Below the pieces are notes generated by a model, which worked only from the letters and a program-made list of their open reading frames with translations, had not been told where the DNA came from and ran no database searches. A program made the translations under genes and the position numbers. A stretch of DNA of 64,000 bases from Panorpa germanica (Eukaryota; Arthropoda; Insecta; Mecoptera; Panorpidae), in NCBI GenBank assembly GCA_963678705.1, contig OY783206.1:19355807-19419806 (forward strand). The letters are read 5' to 3'. Shown here piece after piece: positions 1-12,224 of the stretch (position 1 is its first letter; each line of letters begins with the position of its first letter).

Positions 1-205
1 TACCTAATTTATGAATCGAAAAAAAAATCCCAAATTTTGAAAAAAAGTGGGTCAAATAATGAACAAATTGAAAAAAAAAATTTTTTAGTTCATAAGAAAA
101 ATTATTTGTTGTTATATGTAAAATAAATATGGAACAAGTTAAATATTTCAATTTAAAAATTAAATTAAAATTTTAGTCGTCGCTTGCGACGGGGGTAAAC
201 TCTAG
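1..205 (+). mobile_element. Helitron-like 3' end, first copy (cut by window start)
   Basis: This stretch matches 5290-5541 by eye. Both end in a 14-base hairpin, CGTCGCTTGCGACG (178-191 here), followed 10 bases later by CTAG and then a T. A hairpin just before CTRR with insertion next to T is the known Helitron 3' signature. No 5' end and no Rep/helicase coding are visible, so this would be a non-autonomous copy. Another class of dispersed repeat cannot be excluded. Confidence 0.45.
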
Positions 206-823
206 TTATTTATTATAAGCTTGGACATAAAATATTGGGAATTATAATTATTTTATTCTATAATAAATAACGTACATGATTTTATTGATTAATCAAAAAT
301 CACTCTTCACTTATTCTTTAATTAAGAAAGAACTTTTTTTGGGTTAGTGTTTTTTTTATATAAGAACTCAAAAAGAATCAAAATATCGATCTTTTAGACT
401 TCGTTTTTTTCTGAATCGATTTAAAAATCGATCTTTTTTTAGAAGAATCGCCATCCCTAATACATAGTACCCATTCGTACACCTTCGTATATTTCCGTAA
501 CAACACCGGAATGTCAAGTATTCATTTAATTAATTTGTCATATGAAAAATCTTTGCATTGACTAATTGGCAGATATGTTTGCAATAAATGTTAATTACAG
601 CTAATTAAGAAATAACTGTTAGTAATTGGAACAATATTTAATAAATGTGTAAATATTTGAAGGTTAATTACGTTTAATTTAATCAGTATGAAATTCTAAC
701 AACGTATGCGCAATGATTTCTGATTTAAATGTTGAACATAAGTAAAGGGGCGCGTCATTCAATTACGCATTTTTAGTACATAGCAATTTCCTTTCTTATA
801 GTGTAATGCAGTCATACATAGAG
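206..823. other. AT-rich DNA, no feature seen
   Basis: No coding stretch, RNA gene or clear repeat end is seen here. It separates the Helitron-like end from the TTAA-flanked element. Confidence 0.5.
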
Positions 824-2548
824 TTAACCCTGCGTGTGTACACTGGGTCTTTTAAGGAACAGTTGAAATTTCAAAGTCCTCCTACTTTCCTACTATGTAC
901 TAAGTACCTTTCCTACTTCTCTCTCATGCGTACTGAGCGCTTCACCCCCTAAAAAATCTAGGTAGTGGTAGGGACTTAGGCCTGTCTCAGTATGGGACCG
1001 TATTTAAGCGACGGAGTATTCGGACGTAAGTCGGCGGATTGGAAGAGCTACAAAGCAAACCGCCTATGTGTGTCACAGATGTCTGTAGTCGTGTATTAGG
1101 GGGTGTATTGGAGTTATTTAGCACTTATATAATTTATCATGAGAGCAAACTTTAACTTTAATTTTTATCGATACACTACTGGTATTAAAGGGACTTTAGC
1201 ATTTATTACATATCTGAGTTCTGGTTGGCTATCTTTCTTGAATTCAAAGAATTAATTTTTCGGTGTCCATGATTCACTGAAATACAAACATAAACTGAAG
1301 CATGCTGAACATAGTCGTACAAGCTCCGAAAGATAGATCCGAAAAGATCCGCAGCGTAATAACAAGCGATCTTAGGTATCCCCTCCAGTCTGAGGCGGCT
1401 GTTTGCATTTACAAAGGTTCGAAAAGGATATCGTTGTAGTAGTGGTAACGCTTGGATAAAATTCGCCTTTATACGGTTCTAATGTGCGAGGTAGTGCCGC
1501 CCGTATTCGGACGACTTTGTAGCTTGCAGTCTGAGAGGCCCAGAGAGTTCTCATTACATTTACAGGGTTCGGATAGGTAAAGCGTAGTAGCCCGTATACG
1601 TCCGGCAGAAATTCGCTTAAATACGGTGCCATACTGAGACAGGCCGAGAAGGTTCCAACAGCGTTCGGATCTGGCAGTTTACTTGCAAAGGCGAGCCAGT
1701 AAAACATGCCTTTGTTCCCCAAAAGGTCACTGTACAAACGCCGTTAATATTTTCCAATGTTAGTAAATGCACTTTTTTGCTTTTCTCGTACTTTTACAGT
1801 TTTTTATTGGTTTAAATAAATGTTTTATGTAATTTAATATATTATTTCTTAGATTACATATATATATTTTTTCTGTATTAGTTAATCTTTTTACTACAAT
1901 AACTTTTTGAAAATATGTGATGTATTTATTGGTAAACTTGAAAAGCGAGAACGATGTTTTCTTTGTACTTGGAAGGAAAACAAAAAAACGATGTATTCTT
2001 GTGTATCGTGCGAGGCGCCGCTTTGCGATAATCATCGTAGCCACTTTTGTCCTAGGTGCGCACCGTAAATTCTCTTTTTGACGCTTATTAATAATTATTA
2101 ATTAACTATTATTAATAATTATTTCATAACTTTTGTGTTTTCAACAATAATAACTTCACCGTTCTGTTTATTATGACATACCTGAATCCGTAAAATAATT
2201 CCACTTTTTGGAGCCCACGCCAAAGACACTACATTCTTTCCAAAGCTTATAGTTTAAAATAAAAAAGTCTACAACCGTTTTTCTTAATATTTGTTTATTA
2301 TACAGTTACGAATTTTTTAACAATATTCCGTTTTTTCCGCGTTTTTTACTGTTTGTCAATTTTTATTAACAACGGTTTTAAACTTTGAACTTTGGCAACT
2401 TCTGGACCATGTAGTAGACACTTCAAGAAGTAATCCAGAATTTTTTCAAATTTTTTGAAAGCTTAGAAAACTGGAAAAAATCTGTTCCTTCAAAGACCCA
2501 GTGTACACACCATGACTCGAAAAATATAGTGTTCACACGGAGGGTTAA
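824..2548. mobile_element. piggyBac-like TTAA-flanked element, non-autonomous
   Basis: The left end reads TTAACCCTGCGTGTG and the right end is the inverse of TTAACCCTCCGTGTG. Each end is followed inwards by the shared block TGTGTACACTGGGTCTTT and a GGAACAG block. TTAA target sites followed by CCC are typical of the piggyBac superfamily. No transposase with the family's D-D-D core is recognised inside; the middle is partly taken up by the inverted repeat at 979-1645. It is about 1.7 kb and looks like a deletion derivative. Confidence 0.6.
979..1645. repeat. Inverted-repeat segment nested in the TTAA element
   Basis: The left arm starting GGCCTGTCTCAGTATGGG is repeated in inverse orientation at 1614-1645, with one mismatch over about 32 bases. 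The arms are richer in GC than the surroundings. The left arm translates (plus strand) to a peptide containing YLSDGVFGRKSADW, which resembles one encoded on the minus strand at 39185-39250. A minus-strand open stretch of 121 codons (1372-1737) crosses the right arm, but I recognise no domain in it. It could be a nested TIR element or a decayed TE coding part. Confidence 0.45.
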
Positions 2549-5289
2549 TTTTGAATTTTCGGGAATATTCATCCTGAAGTACTTACGGCTATATTTTGAT
2601 AGCCAAGCCAGTACAACCGTATTTCTCTATTAATAATTTTCTATAAAACTTCTAAATTGATTAAAAAACTTAAGACTATTAGATGTTAGCTTTATGTTAT
2701 TTTTTTTGTAGTTTTGTACACTGAAAACTACGCCACTGCTTTTGGTAGGCGTGTTACGCAGTCCAAGTTATTAAAAACTATAATTTTAATAATCTAATAC
2801 ACCAGTTATTGCAAATATATCGTGTGATAACTTTCACCGAACTAAATTTGGCTAAGCGAAAATGTTCTGAATTCTGAACAATAGATTAATTTTTCAATGG
2901 TGACTTTTGTTCATGTTGGTACGCTATCCAGCACACGTGTGGGCAGTAGCTAAACCAGCAGGATATGTCAAAATAATTTAACTGACTGTTAAAGTAAACC
3001 GATTGTTAAACAACTGCTTTACATATGTTCCAATTAATATAACATTCATTTTTTTTTTAAATCTCTTTTTAATACGTAAATCTTTTTAAGGTAGTTGTTC
3101 ACTGGATTAAACATTGCTTAATTATTCTTTGATTAAATACCAGCACGAGACTTTTCTCGTCTCTTCTCGCTTCTCGTCTTGTAAAAGCTTTACTGAAAAC
3201 TAGTGAGACGGTAACGAGACTGTATATGGCGAGACCTGAGAGTTTCGTTGACGTTATTTAAAAAAAAAATTGCCAGAAAAATACACTAACAGCAACATAA
3301 AGGTTCAACCTTTTTTTATTACAAAAAAGGTTAGGTCGTAAATTTACGAAATATAAAACATGGTAAACAAACATATGTTAAATATTTTATTTCATAATTT
3401 TGTCTTTGACAACATTTTGTAGCTGAACGGATACGAATGTTTTAAGGAAAAATAAATGCGAATATAAGTTATTTACAAAGTGATTGCTTGAAGACATTTT
3501 AGCCTTTAGTTGCCGCAAAAATGTCGAGCTGAGATTAGATGAAAGTGGTCAACTGGTTCAATTCTTTTGAAAAATTTAGAATATAAAAAATTATTAGCCG
3601 AAATAATATATTTGTTTAGAATTATCTTAGGAGTAAGTTCTCACAATAACGAGGTTGGACGAGACTAAAACGATTACGATACCTGTTCCTTTCTAAACTA
3701 ACGAAAACGGGGCGAGATTTTTAAAATTCTCGCCTTATCTCTCGTGTAAAGCCCTATGAAATACAAATCATATGAGTCTAATTATTTTAAAATTGACCAC
3801 GCCGTTTTTATAAAAAACGAAATCAAAATTTTGTAATTTTAACACGGGCTCTTATGGAGAATACATATTTTTATGAGAATGTTTTTGCTTAAATTCTAAA
3901 CATAATGCATTAGTTTATACGGGTGTTCACATATACAATCTTATTACTTTTAAACCAGTGGTTGATAAACATTAAAGTAAAAGTTTCATTATATCTTCTA
4001 CAAACGTGATTATTTTCAAACGTAGTAATAGCCATACATAATGTTATGAATATAGTTATATAGAAATTAACATGATCATATTTTGTTTGTTAATTAATAA
4101 GATATTTTAATTATAAATGGGATCATCTCATATAAAACACTTTGATATTTTTAAATAACTATAAAAACTTCCGTAGATATTTTTTTTTATTAATTGCAAC
4201 AATTAATCAACAATTGTCATAAACATATTCTATAGATAAATAGTTTATCTGTTTACTTAGCAACAATTTAATAATACATCGTTATTATTATTATTATTTA
4301 TTGTTAAATGAATATTGTGTTTTAATATTTATATACATAAACAAGGAAACCTAATAAGTAAATAATTTATATTTTTACATATATATATATATATATACAT
4401 ACATTGTTGCATATTACGTTTAAGGATGCACAAGACCTTCATAAAATTATCGTGAAGTTTAGAGAATCGATAAAAATAGTTAAAACACATGCTGTCTCAA
4501 AATTTTAGTGGCCTTGGGATCATAGTTTTCTTTTAATTATTAAAAATAGCCAATTTCTATGTACCATAACTTTTAACTATGAAAAAATGGTGACACGGTT
4601 TTCAAAAACCACGTGTATAAAAAAATCTTTTTTGAAACTATTAAAAACCTATTTACGTAAATAATGAAATAAAAGCAGTAAATGTGGGATTTGTAACATC
4701 ATCGTTGCATATTGCAGATCGAGACCGAAATTCGGAACAAAAGAAAATCATAATCCAAGAAACGAAGTTAAGCTAGGTTTTACACCATCATAGGTTTCTT
4801 TTAACCGCGTTGATAAATATTTAATTTGATTTTGACAGTAATTTTAGATCCTACGAGTATATTATATCGTTCCAGGTGTATCTGACTTGTTTATATGTTT
4901 ATATGTTTAGTACTGAATTTTGTATGGTAGCTCGAAAACGGCTCCGTCAATGTTTTTAAAAATTGCATATTTCGTAGAAAAAAATTCCAAGACTTTTGGC
5001 TCGTAATTTTGGAAAAACTAAAATATTTTTTTTTACTTTTTGCTCTATAACTTTTAATTCGTAAGAGATTTTTTGAAAATTAGAAATTTATAAATTGGAA
5101 AAGGGGGCATTGAGAAAATTTGGGGCGCAGTAAGAAACTTTGGAGAAAACTCAAATTTTGGATTACTGGATAATCAAATATGTTATTAAAAAAGAAATTC
5201 AAAATTTTATTTCGGGGCACGGGAGCGGTTTTAGCTGAGAGTAAAAATTGTGCTAGAAAGTTGAAATTTTGTATATGGGCTAACTTTGG
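2549..5289. other. AT-rich intergenic DNA with weak repeat signals
   Basis: No gene is supported. A weak terminal inverted repeat (CACGAGA ... TCTCGTG) spans 3144-3746, a short (AT)n run lies near 4378-4398, and 4124-4140 carries the ATCATCTCATATAAAACAC end also found at 7013 and 42015. The stretch from about 4880 to 5289 may be the body of the Helitron-like copy that ends at 5541. Confidence 0.4.
3144..3746. repeat. Possible MITE with CACGAGA ends
   Basis: CACGAGACTTTTCTCG at the left and the inverse of CACGAGAGATAAGGCGAG at the right suggest imperfect terminal inverted repeats about 600 bases apart. Several extra CTCG/CGAG motifs lie near both ends. No coding potential and no clear target duplication are seen. 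Confidence 0.3.
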
Positions 5290-5541
5290 TACCTAATTTT
5301 CAAATCGAAAAAAGAATTCCCAAATTTTGAAAAAAAGTTGGTCAAATAACGAAATATTTTATATTTTGTAGAATAAAATAATTTTTTTTATTCAGATTAT
5401 ATGAAAAATTATTTATTGTTATATGTAAAATTAATATTGAACGAGTTAAATATTTCAATTTGAAAATGGAATTAAAATTTGAAATTAAATTAAATTCACA
5501 CACAAAAGACAGTCGTCGCTTGCGACGGGAGTAAACTCTAG
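5290..5541 (+). mobile_element. Helitron-like 3' end, second copy
   Basis: Same family as 1-205: shared TACCTAATTT start, shared CCCAAATTTTGAAAAAAAG block, the hairpin CGTCGCTTGCGACG at 5514-5527, and the end AAACTCTAG followed by T. Having two copies with the same end makes a real transposon terminus more likely. The 5' limit is not resolved and may lie several hundred bases upstream. Confidence 0.45.
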
Positions 5542-7012
5542 TCTTTTAAATTATTAAACTATTACATGCATCAAAAAGTAATTTTAACAAGCATAAACGC
5601 ATTTTCAAATTACAGTTTCGATAAATGTTCATCCCTCCTGTATTTCGTGTTACCGACAGATAAACTTGTTGCATTGGCGTACCTCACTGCCCTGTACCTC
5701 CTTATAAACCTACAATATAAAATCCACATATGATCATTCATTTTGTAAACATCTGCCACGCTACAGCTGCTGCAATAAAAACAAAAATTTGAACGGTACT
5801 TCCACTATTACTTTTAATAAATTGTTCATATTTCTTGTTTCTCAATCACTCGCTTAATTCACACATAATGCATGCAAGTGTGTGTGTGTGTTCAACTCGT
5901 TCTGGTCAGTGCTTCTGTGGATTGCGATCCTGCATATAAATGAAACACACACACCATGCACGATTGATTCACTTTAGATAAATCAGGTAAAATCACACGA
6001 CAATTTTTATTCAGTTCAAAATATTCCGATTTTCTTATACTGACTAGTGATAATCGTAACAAAAGTACAGCATAAATGTTACATATACAGACTAAATACA
6101 ACAACACTTTTAAGAAGTCTGTACTATTCTACTAAATGGTCAATAAATTAAAAAACACAGTCAAAAGTTTTCCTTACAAACTATCGAATTTTAAATTTGT
6201 AGAGCCAATCGCTAGACGTTAAAATTATGGCTTCCTTTTTTATACTTTGTGGGTTCTGCTTTTTTAATATGCGCGCTTTAATTATTAAATTCAAACATTT
6301 GAAATTTTATAATTAAATTTAGGATAATTATGTTAACATAATATTTAATTTTTATGAAATTCTGTAAAAAGATAACTTATATTGTCTTACATTTACGTCC
6401 TTTTTGTGATTAAAGTTTTCAATTTATTTTTTTGCATTCGCTCTAAAAACCATCGTCTTATAAGACTTTAACTTGAATCTGCAAGATCAGTAGATGATCG
6501 TTTGGTTGTATCGTTGGCGTTGGCCTCAATCCAAGATTCCCTGCATTCATTCACTAACTTCTAGTCGCCACAGTCTCTTGTTAAACAAGGACAACAAATA
6601 TAGAAACAAATAAGAGAGAAAAAGATAATAATATACACAGGAAGAAAGAAAAACAAATTTATTAATATTAATGAATTTTTATTATAAAAAAGTGGCGCTG
6701 TTAAAAGATATATTGATATAACATATGATGAAAATATTTTATTTTTAATTTATTGTAAAATCCAGAATTTTGGAATAATTTAAAATAAATAATTTTGGAT
6801 GTAAAAATAAGAATACCATATCTAGTTCAAATTACGAGAGTTCGGCGGCGACTCATACTTAAAACAAGTTGTGGGGTTATACCCCTGCCGATATAACTAA
6901 AAAGCACTGACTCGCTTATTTTTCTATAATGTATATAGAAACGAATAAAATGAAATGCAATATCGTATTATAGATTTATACCGCTCTTATACCTCTCTTT
7001 TAAATATGAGTC
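5542..7012. other. Intergenic DNA, nothing assigned
   Basis: Only short open stretches occur, none with a recognisable domain. A short (GT)n run sits at about 5876-5890. No RNA gene was recognised. Confidence 0.5.
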
Positions 7013-7086
7013 GTATCATCTCATATAAAACACCTTCATACAACTTATATGGATATACAGGGTGTTTGTTTTGTATGAGATGATAC
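7013..7086. repeat. 74-bp foldback repeat with GTATCATCTCATA ends
   Basis: Left arm GTATCATCTCATATAAAACA and right arm, its near-inverse ending TATGAGATGATAC, form an almost complete palindrome. The same arm recurs at 4124 and at about 42015-42062, where the match continues through the centre. This makes it a small dispersed MITE family. Confidence 0.6.
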
Positions 7087-7173
7087 AAATCGATTAAATA
7101 CCTATCAATACCTAATCAATTGGTATTTCTGTTATACTACAGAGTGCAAAATAAATGACATGCTTATACTATG

Positions 7174-7300
7174 TGGGCCATTTGTTGGTTTCTTTTTTAA
7201 TTCGCTGTTAAATCTACACCGTTGGATATTTTTAAATGATTGTTGCTTTATTTAAGAGAGTACACCGCACGATTATTTATGAAGAACATTTCAGTTCAAT
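7174..7300 (+). repeat. Left half of a TGGGCCATTTGTT MITE
   Basis: This segment matches 9901-10030: the TGGGCCATTTGTT end, then TTTCTAAATGATTG-type and AAAGAGAGTACACC blocks in the same order. The matching right end seen at 10092-10114 is not found here, so the copy is partial or longer than its relative. Confidence 0.45.
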
Positions 7301-7885
7301 GGGTGACTTCTTCTTAACCAAATTTGCAATAACTTATCGATTGTTTGTGGCTCTATTTCTCGAATACCTCGCGATGGATCCTATCCTGAATAGAATGGAT
7401 GAATTTACTATAAGCCTCAAATATTTCTGTATTTTTTTGCATTTAAAATCGCTTGCTTCTAACATAAAACAAACAGTTATTGAAAGACTCCCCTCTTGCT
7501 CTTTTCCCCCCTTCCCGCTGGTGTTTTAGTTGTTGTTGCTTGCCTTATTGGTAACACGTTGTAGCGTGCTCAGAGAATGAAACACTTGCAACAACTGACA
7601 TGGCGAGGTGACACATAGATTAAAAATGTGTTGTATTTTTAATATTTGTGTCACTTAGGCATCTTGATTCTTTATTTTTCTAAATAATAATGATTACTCG
7701 GTTGGGAATTTAGAATTGTGATACATTCGAACTAAATAAAGCTTCCTGGTACATACATTATACATATTGTAATAATGTTTTTGTAATTTTCAATGTGTAA
7801 AATAACATATCAAAATAAATAACATCAAATGTTCAGGGTATCCCCATTTGGACGCCATCTTTAATATTAGGTTGTCTATTTATCT

Positions 7886-8176
7886 TGAAAACTATAAGAC
7901 CCACAAAAATTTTGTAAATAGGTTTATTGTAGATAATAACATTGTTTATAACTTTTATTAACAACTTTTTGTAGTAACTTTTATAACAAAAAAGTTATTA
8001 GCAAAAGTACGTTTTAATGTGTACGTATATTACACCACTTAATTTTCAAATTTATTTTTGCTTATAACTTTTTTGTTATAAAAGTTACAACAAAAAGTTA
8101 TTAGTAAAAGTTATAGATAATATTATTATCTACAAAAAACCATTGAACAAAATTTATGTGGGAGTTACAGTTTTCA
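7886..8176. repeat. Long foldback element (about 290 bp)
   Basis: The two halves are inverse copies of each other over arms of about 130 bases. Examples are GAAAACTATAA near 7886 against TTACAGTTTTC near 8170, and the central AACTTTTATAACAAAAAAG (about 7977-7995) against CTTTTTTGTTATAAAAGTT (about 8067-8085). Only a short AT-rich spacer separates them. There is no coding potential. It is a foldback MITE that would form a strong hairpin as RNA. Confidence 0.7.
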
Positions 8177-8453
8177 AAATAAGCAAAGAAAATAAAACTG
8201 ATCTTACCTTTACTTTAGGATTGCGGCCAAATATAACCGAAAATACAATCCTGGTGGCCCTTTTTACATGATTGCTGCCTACCCAAAATGCATAGTACTC
8301 TTGAATAATTTTAATATTTAGGAAAGTTTTCCAGTAATGATGTAATTTAATCCAAAAATAGATTGCAATTCATACATGGTTTGAAACTTGACTTATATAA
8401 ATAGTCAATCTTTACGAAAGGTTTGAATAACAAATACGTTGTTTAACCTTTAA

Positions 8454-9072
8454 TAATGGGCTTGTGTCCTATGTCTTAATTTCTATAAAAGTGTACTATA
8501 TATTGATAAAGTGGGTTACTAGAACCTCAAATGTTCAATTATTTTTTAATAACTCCTTATATGTTAAGAGATATTAACAATTAAAAAAGTCATTTTGTCT
8601 CTTTAATTATTAAAGGGATTCAACGTTGTACACATTCCAAATGCATGTGACATCACAATCCTTGTGTAAGGTTACCAACCTTACAGATCATAAATCTCTG
8701 CTATATGTATTTATATATCAAATATTCTTTACAGCTATTTCAAGGGACAATAAAATTTCAATATTAGGTCTGCCTTAGCAGGGTTAAATAAAATAAAAAC
8801 ATATTATTCTTTGATTTGACTTGATTATTAGACTACCAACAGGTACAGAACATTACCACAGCACTGACCTACTGAACAAATAACTGACGTTAATATGCAT
8901 TTCACGTCATACAAATATAGCGCTAAAACTACAATTCAAACTTTTAATTGCTATATCTCCGTCAATATTTAGATATTTAATAAAATAAACACGCGAATAC
9001 ACATTTATTAACATCAATTTCAATCAACAATTGAAAAATCGACCACTAAAAAATGAGGACACAAGCCCATTA
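8454..9072. mobile_element. TTAA-flanked MITE, TAATGGGCTTGTGTCCT ends
   Basis: The left end TAATGGGCTTGTGTCCT and the right end, its exact inverse, are each bounded by TTAA (8450-8453 and 9073-9076). The 619-bp body has no transposase coding. TTAA target choice is known for piggyBac and Kolobok elements; the end sequence differs from the CCC-type piggyBac end at 824. A tip of this family lies at 51259-51303, a related right end at about 16295-16320, and the interior is related to 9660-9830 and 10440-10850. Confidence 0.65.
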
Positions 9073-9659
9073 TTAAATTGTTAATATGTTTGTATTTTTA
9101 ATGTTATTTTTGTGTTTCATAAAAGGATCATTGTGTCATGGCCGATACACAATGCAGGCACACACTTCAGTCGAGACTTACGCTTGTGCGCTTACTTGTT
9201 TATCTAAGCCCACAAAATGACATTGAAACTGATAGTTCTGTACAATAATCATGTAAAAATGAACAACGGCCAACCTCACCTTATTTGTAAGGATCTTTTG
9301 AAAGCGAGTAAACAAACATTGCAATCGCACAGGGTGCCCAACGAAATTAAAAGTTACTTCATCATTTTTTTTAAATTTATTTCCTAGTATATCTATTTAG
9401 TGTGCGTCAACACTTACTTCTTCGGGGTGCTGGAGTGTGCGCTCTTAACATACACCCAATAACTAACTGTTGATATTTGACAAGTATAGAATCTCTATTT
9501 GGGTAATTTCCTAACTAATTGCCTTTTTTAGAATTCCTTCAATGAACGGGTTCTAAAAATAAACCTCGCTATTTTATTTAAACATGTTTTGTTTTATACA
9601 ACCACACACTAAAGCGTGTGCAAAAATATCACGTACAAGGTGCTCCAGAATATGATTTA

Positions 9660-9830
9660 TATAATTTTATAACAACTTAACTTCCTAATTTCCTAATGTA
9701 TTAATTAGTTGGCTATCAGGACCTGAAATATTCAATTATTTTTTTATTAATGTGCAGTATTTTAGGAGATATTAACAATTAAAATAGTTCCTTGATCATT
9801 TATGGATAAAGGGCTTATAAATATTTCACT
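9660..9830. repeat. Partial relative of the 8454-9072 MITE interior
   Basis: The blocks TTCAATTATTTTTT, AGGAGATATTAACAATTAAA and a following AAAGGG block occur in the same order as at 8533-8635 and 10626-10720. Neither terminal repeat is present. Sequence between this copy and 9901 is unassigned. Confidence 0.4.
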
Positions 9831-9900
9831 CTACCTTTCTAATCTATTGCTATCTCTTTTATTCAACACACAGCAAAAGAAATGGTATGTTTATACGTTG

Positions 9901-10114
9901 TGGGCCATTTGTTAGTTTCTTTTTGAAATCTCTATAAAAACGACGCCGCGTAATATTTCTAAATGATTGCTGCTTTATTAAAGAGAGTACACCTTCCGAT
10001 TATTTGTTGGCTTGGTAGTAGCCTTTTCTTCAAACTCAATTTTACAATAAATGCTACATTTCTATCAATATATCATATAACAGTAATTTAAAAAAAAAAC
10101 GAACAAATGGCCCA
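9901..10114. mobile_element. 214-bp MITE with TGGGCCATTTGTT ends
   Basis: The left end TGGGCCATTTGTTAGTTT and the right end, the inverse of TGGGCCATTTGTTCGTTT, form terminal inverted repeats of about 20 bases including a T-rich stretch. No coding potential. A related half-copy lies at 7174-7300. Confidence 0.6.
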
Positions 10115-10439
10115 TCCTTAGTTCACAATGTAAAATAGTTCATTCGGAAATGGTTAATAAATAGACATCCTTTTGTCCGTTAAAATTATGCAAATTAAGA
10201 GATTACTTTATAGAATTGAATTACATTGGTTGTCACATTAATATTTAAAATAATCGTTTTGTCTCTTCATTCATTTAACGAATTCAATCAGGAATTGCAA
10301 ACCATTTGTCTCCGTTAACATTTAAATTAAATTTATATCTGATATAGTAAATACGGCAGCAGTAAATGAAAGTAGTAGATATACTATATAATATTAATGG
10401 CTTAATGCTAAAAAGACCATTCTGAAATTTCCAAATTAG

Positions 10440-10850
10440 ACATGGAAATGACAGTTTCAATTACTAAATTTCTATAAAACTGTACTGTATCAATGATACG
10501 GGGCCCCGGGCTACAAGAGCCTCAAATGTGTGTCTTTGTTCTTTTTGTAAAAAATCTTTACCCATCATTTGGGCCCTCAACAAATTTTGATACGGAGCCT
10601 GTCTAAGGCACGCTACGTCACTGCTCAAATGTTCAATTATTTGTTAATAAGTCGCTATATTTCAGGAGATATTAACAAATAAAGCAGTCATTGTTAACTC
10701 TTTAATCTTTAAAGGGATCCAAAGTTATAAAAAAATTAATCTGTGTGTGATGTCACATCTGATTTCTTTTATGTAACAGAGACGCATACGAGTGTGTGTC
10801 TGATACGTCATTTACTACCAACAGCTGGGTTGCGCAGTGCATCAAGTTTT
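10440..10850. repeat. Relative of the TTAA MITE, split by a miniature hAT
   Basis: From about 10626 the sequence follows the same block order as 8533-8830: TCAAATGTTCAATTATT, GAGATATTAACAA, AAAGGGAT and the ACTACCAACAG block near 10815. The part left of 10487 resembles 8484-8510. The hAT-derived segment 10487-10625 lies between the two parts. Confidence 0.4.
10487..10625 (+). mobile_element. Miniature hAT derivative
   Basis: The left part (ATACGGGGCCCCGGGCTAC) and the right part (TTTGGGCCC, AAATTTTGATACGG, GGCACGCTACGTCACTG) match the two ends of the larger hAT element at 41114-41992, joined without the transposase region. The first 25 bases or so of the left terminus seem to be lost. Confidence 0.55.
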
Positions 10851-11049
10851 ATAAATTAAGAAAACGACTCCTTAAAAATTGACATAAATATGTTTCCATA
10901 GATCCTGATTATGTATTTCAAGTTCATTTTTCTTCCTTTATAGTCTCTCTCTCTCTCTCTTCTTCTCACCTCATGCCTTAAATATATGATAAATAGTGTT
11001 TGCGAACCTTATAGAGATCTATAACCTGACTAGGGCGTATCTGCGATCT

Positions 11050-11590
11050 GTCGGCGGTATCCAAATTCTCGAACGGCGAATGTCGCTGAGTTCCTTTCAA
11101 TAGCTTAGTGGGCACACAATTTTGTTATGAAGGACCTTTTAGTTATTAAGTAATTAATAGCAATTTTTTATTTATAACAAAAGAACAGCAAAACATCAGA
11201 ACTTTTTTAGATTACATTTATTGTAAACTACACTATTAAATTACATATTAATTGATTAAATATTTTAGTTGATAAAAATACTAGTTACGACACTAAGTAA
11301 ATGTAACTCGCGGTTTAAGTTATAAAAAATAATATGTGTATTTATTATTTTATGTAAATGCACCAAATGGTTAAGCGTGCTGTAGGTTTGAGAGTTGAAG
11401 CAATAAGAACGAATTAGGAACATATACGTAGTGTCGATCCCTAGTAGAAATGAATCGTAAAACAAAGGATGTTTACATAAGAAATAGTATCGTTTGCTCA
11501 GAGCGAGCAGTGTATATAAAAACAAATAGGCATAAAATATAAATGAATTGAGACAAAGAAATCTTAATTCTAACATTAATTTAAATTAAA
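11050..11590 (-). repeat. Dispersed repeat, minus-strand copy of 38600-39130
   Basis: Read on the minus strand, this matches 38600-39130 in the same block order. A 103-codon open stretch (11265-11576) has the same ending (NRELHLLSVVTSIFIN) as one in the other copy (NRELRLPSVLTNILIN). A third copy lies at 62280-62606. I cannot tell whether the reading frame is used; a TE part is the likeliest source. A (CT)n run lies just upstream at about 10945-10962. Confidence 0.5.
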
Positions 11591-12224
11591 AGCAAGATAT
11601 TGATATACAAATATGAATATTGCATGCATTTATTAACAATTAGTGAGGTTTGATTTATCTATTTAGGTTTGCCACCCCTGTGAATAAAGCTACAGAGTAG
11701 TGGACAGACAGCCCACTGCTTTATTCATTGCATATTCTATTTGTTTCTATTATATAATTAAAGCAGAAGATACATTTTATTAATCTAATGATTCATTTTG
11801 TTAAATATTATTCAAATTAACATTAGGTCAGTTACATTTAGAGTAGAAGAGTACATCTTCTTTAATTTGTATTATTTTCTCTCCTTTTAACGCAGATGGA
11901 ATACTATAATCGTGCGACGCGGGGAGGTTATATGACACGTTGCATTTCTCTAATTAAATCAGTTTGTTCTTATATTGTTTGTTTTACATGAGGTACATGG
12001 CCATTGGATATACCTGACCGAAATAACTCGTGATTTATTTATACGGTTTTTAAAACCGGCGCCTATTCAGGCGCCATTCTTTCAATGACAGATGCCAAGT
12101 CAAACATGTCGTCGTGACAGTCCACACAATGACAGCAAACAAATTTATTAAATCTGAGTTGTATTGTAGTGATATAAAAACGAACATTTTAAATGAAATT
12201 TAAATTCTATATTATTTTTTACAG
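11591..12224. other. Region upstream of the first visible DRAK exon
   Basis: No earlier kinase exon is recognised. A small hairpin (AATAAAGC ... GCTTTATT) lies at about 11682-11726, and AACACTAATTAA-type AT-rich DNA fills the rest. The base before the first visible exon (12224) ends a convincing TTTTTTACAG splice acceptor, so this is intron or intergenic DNA. Confidence 0.45.

Noticed and set aside
5892-6107. 71-codon minus-strand frame
   Set aside because: No domain, no splice context, and a simple-sequence neighbour; likely chance.
7236-7529. 97-codon plus-strand frame
   Set aside because: It begins inside a MITE half-copy and shows no recognisable protein.
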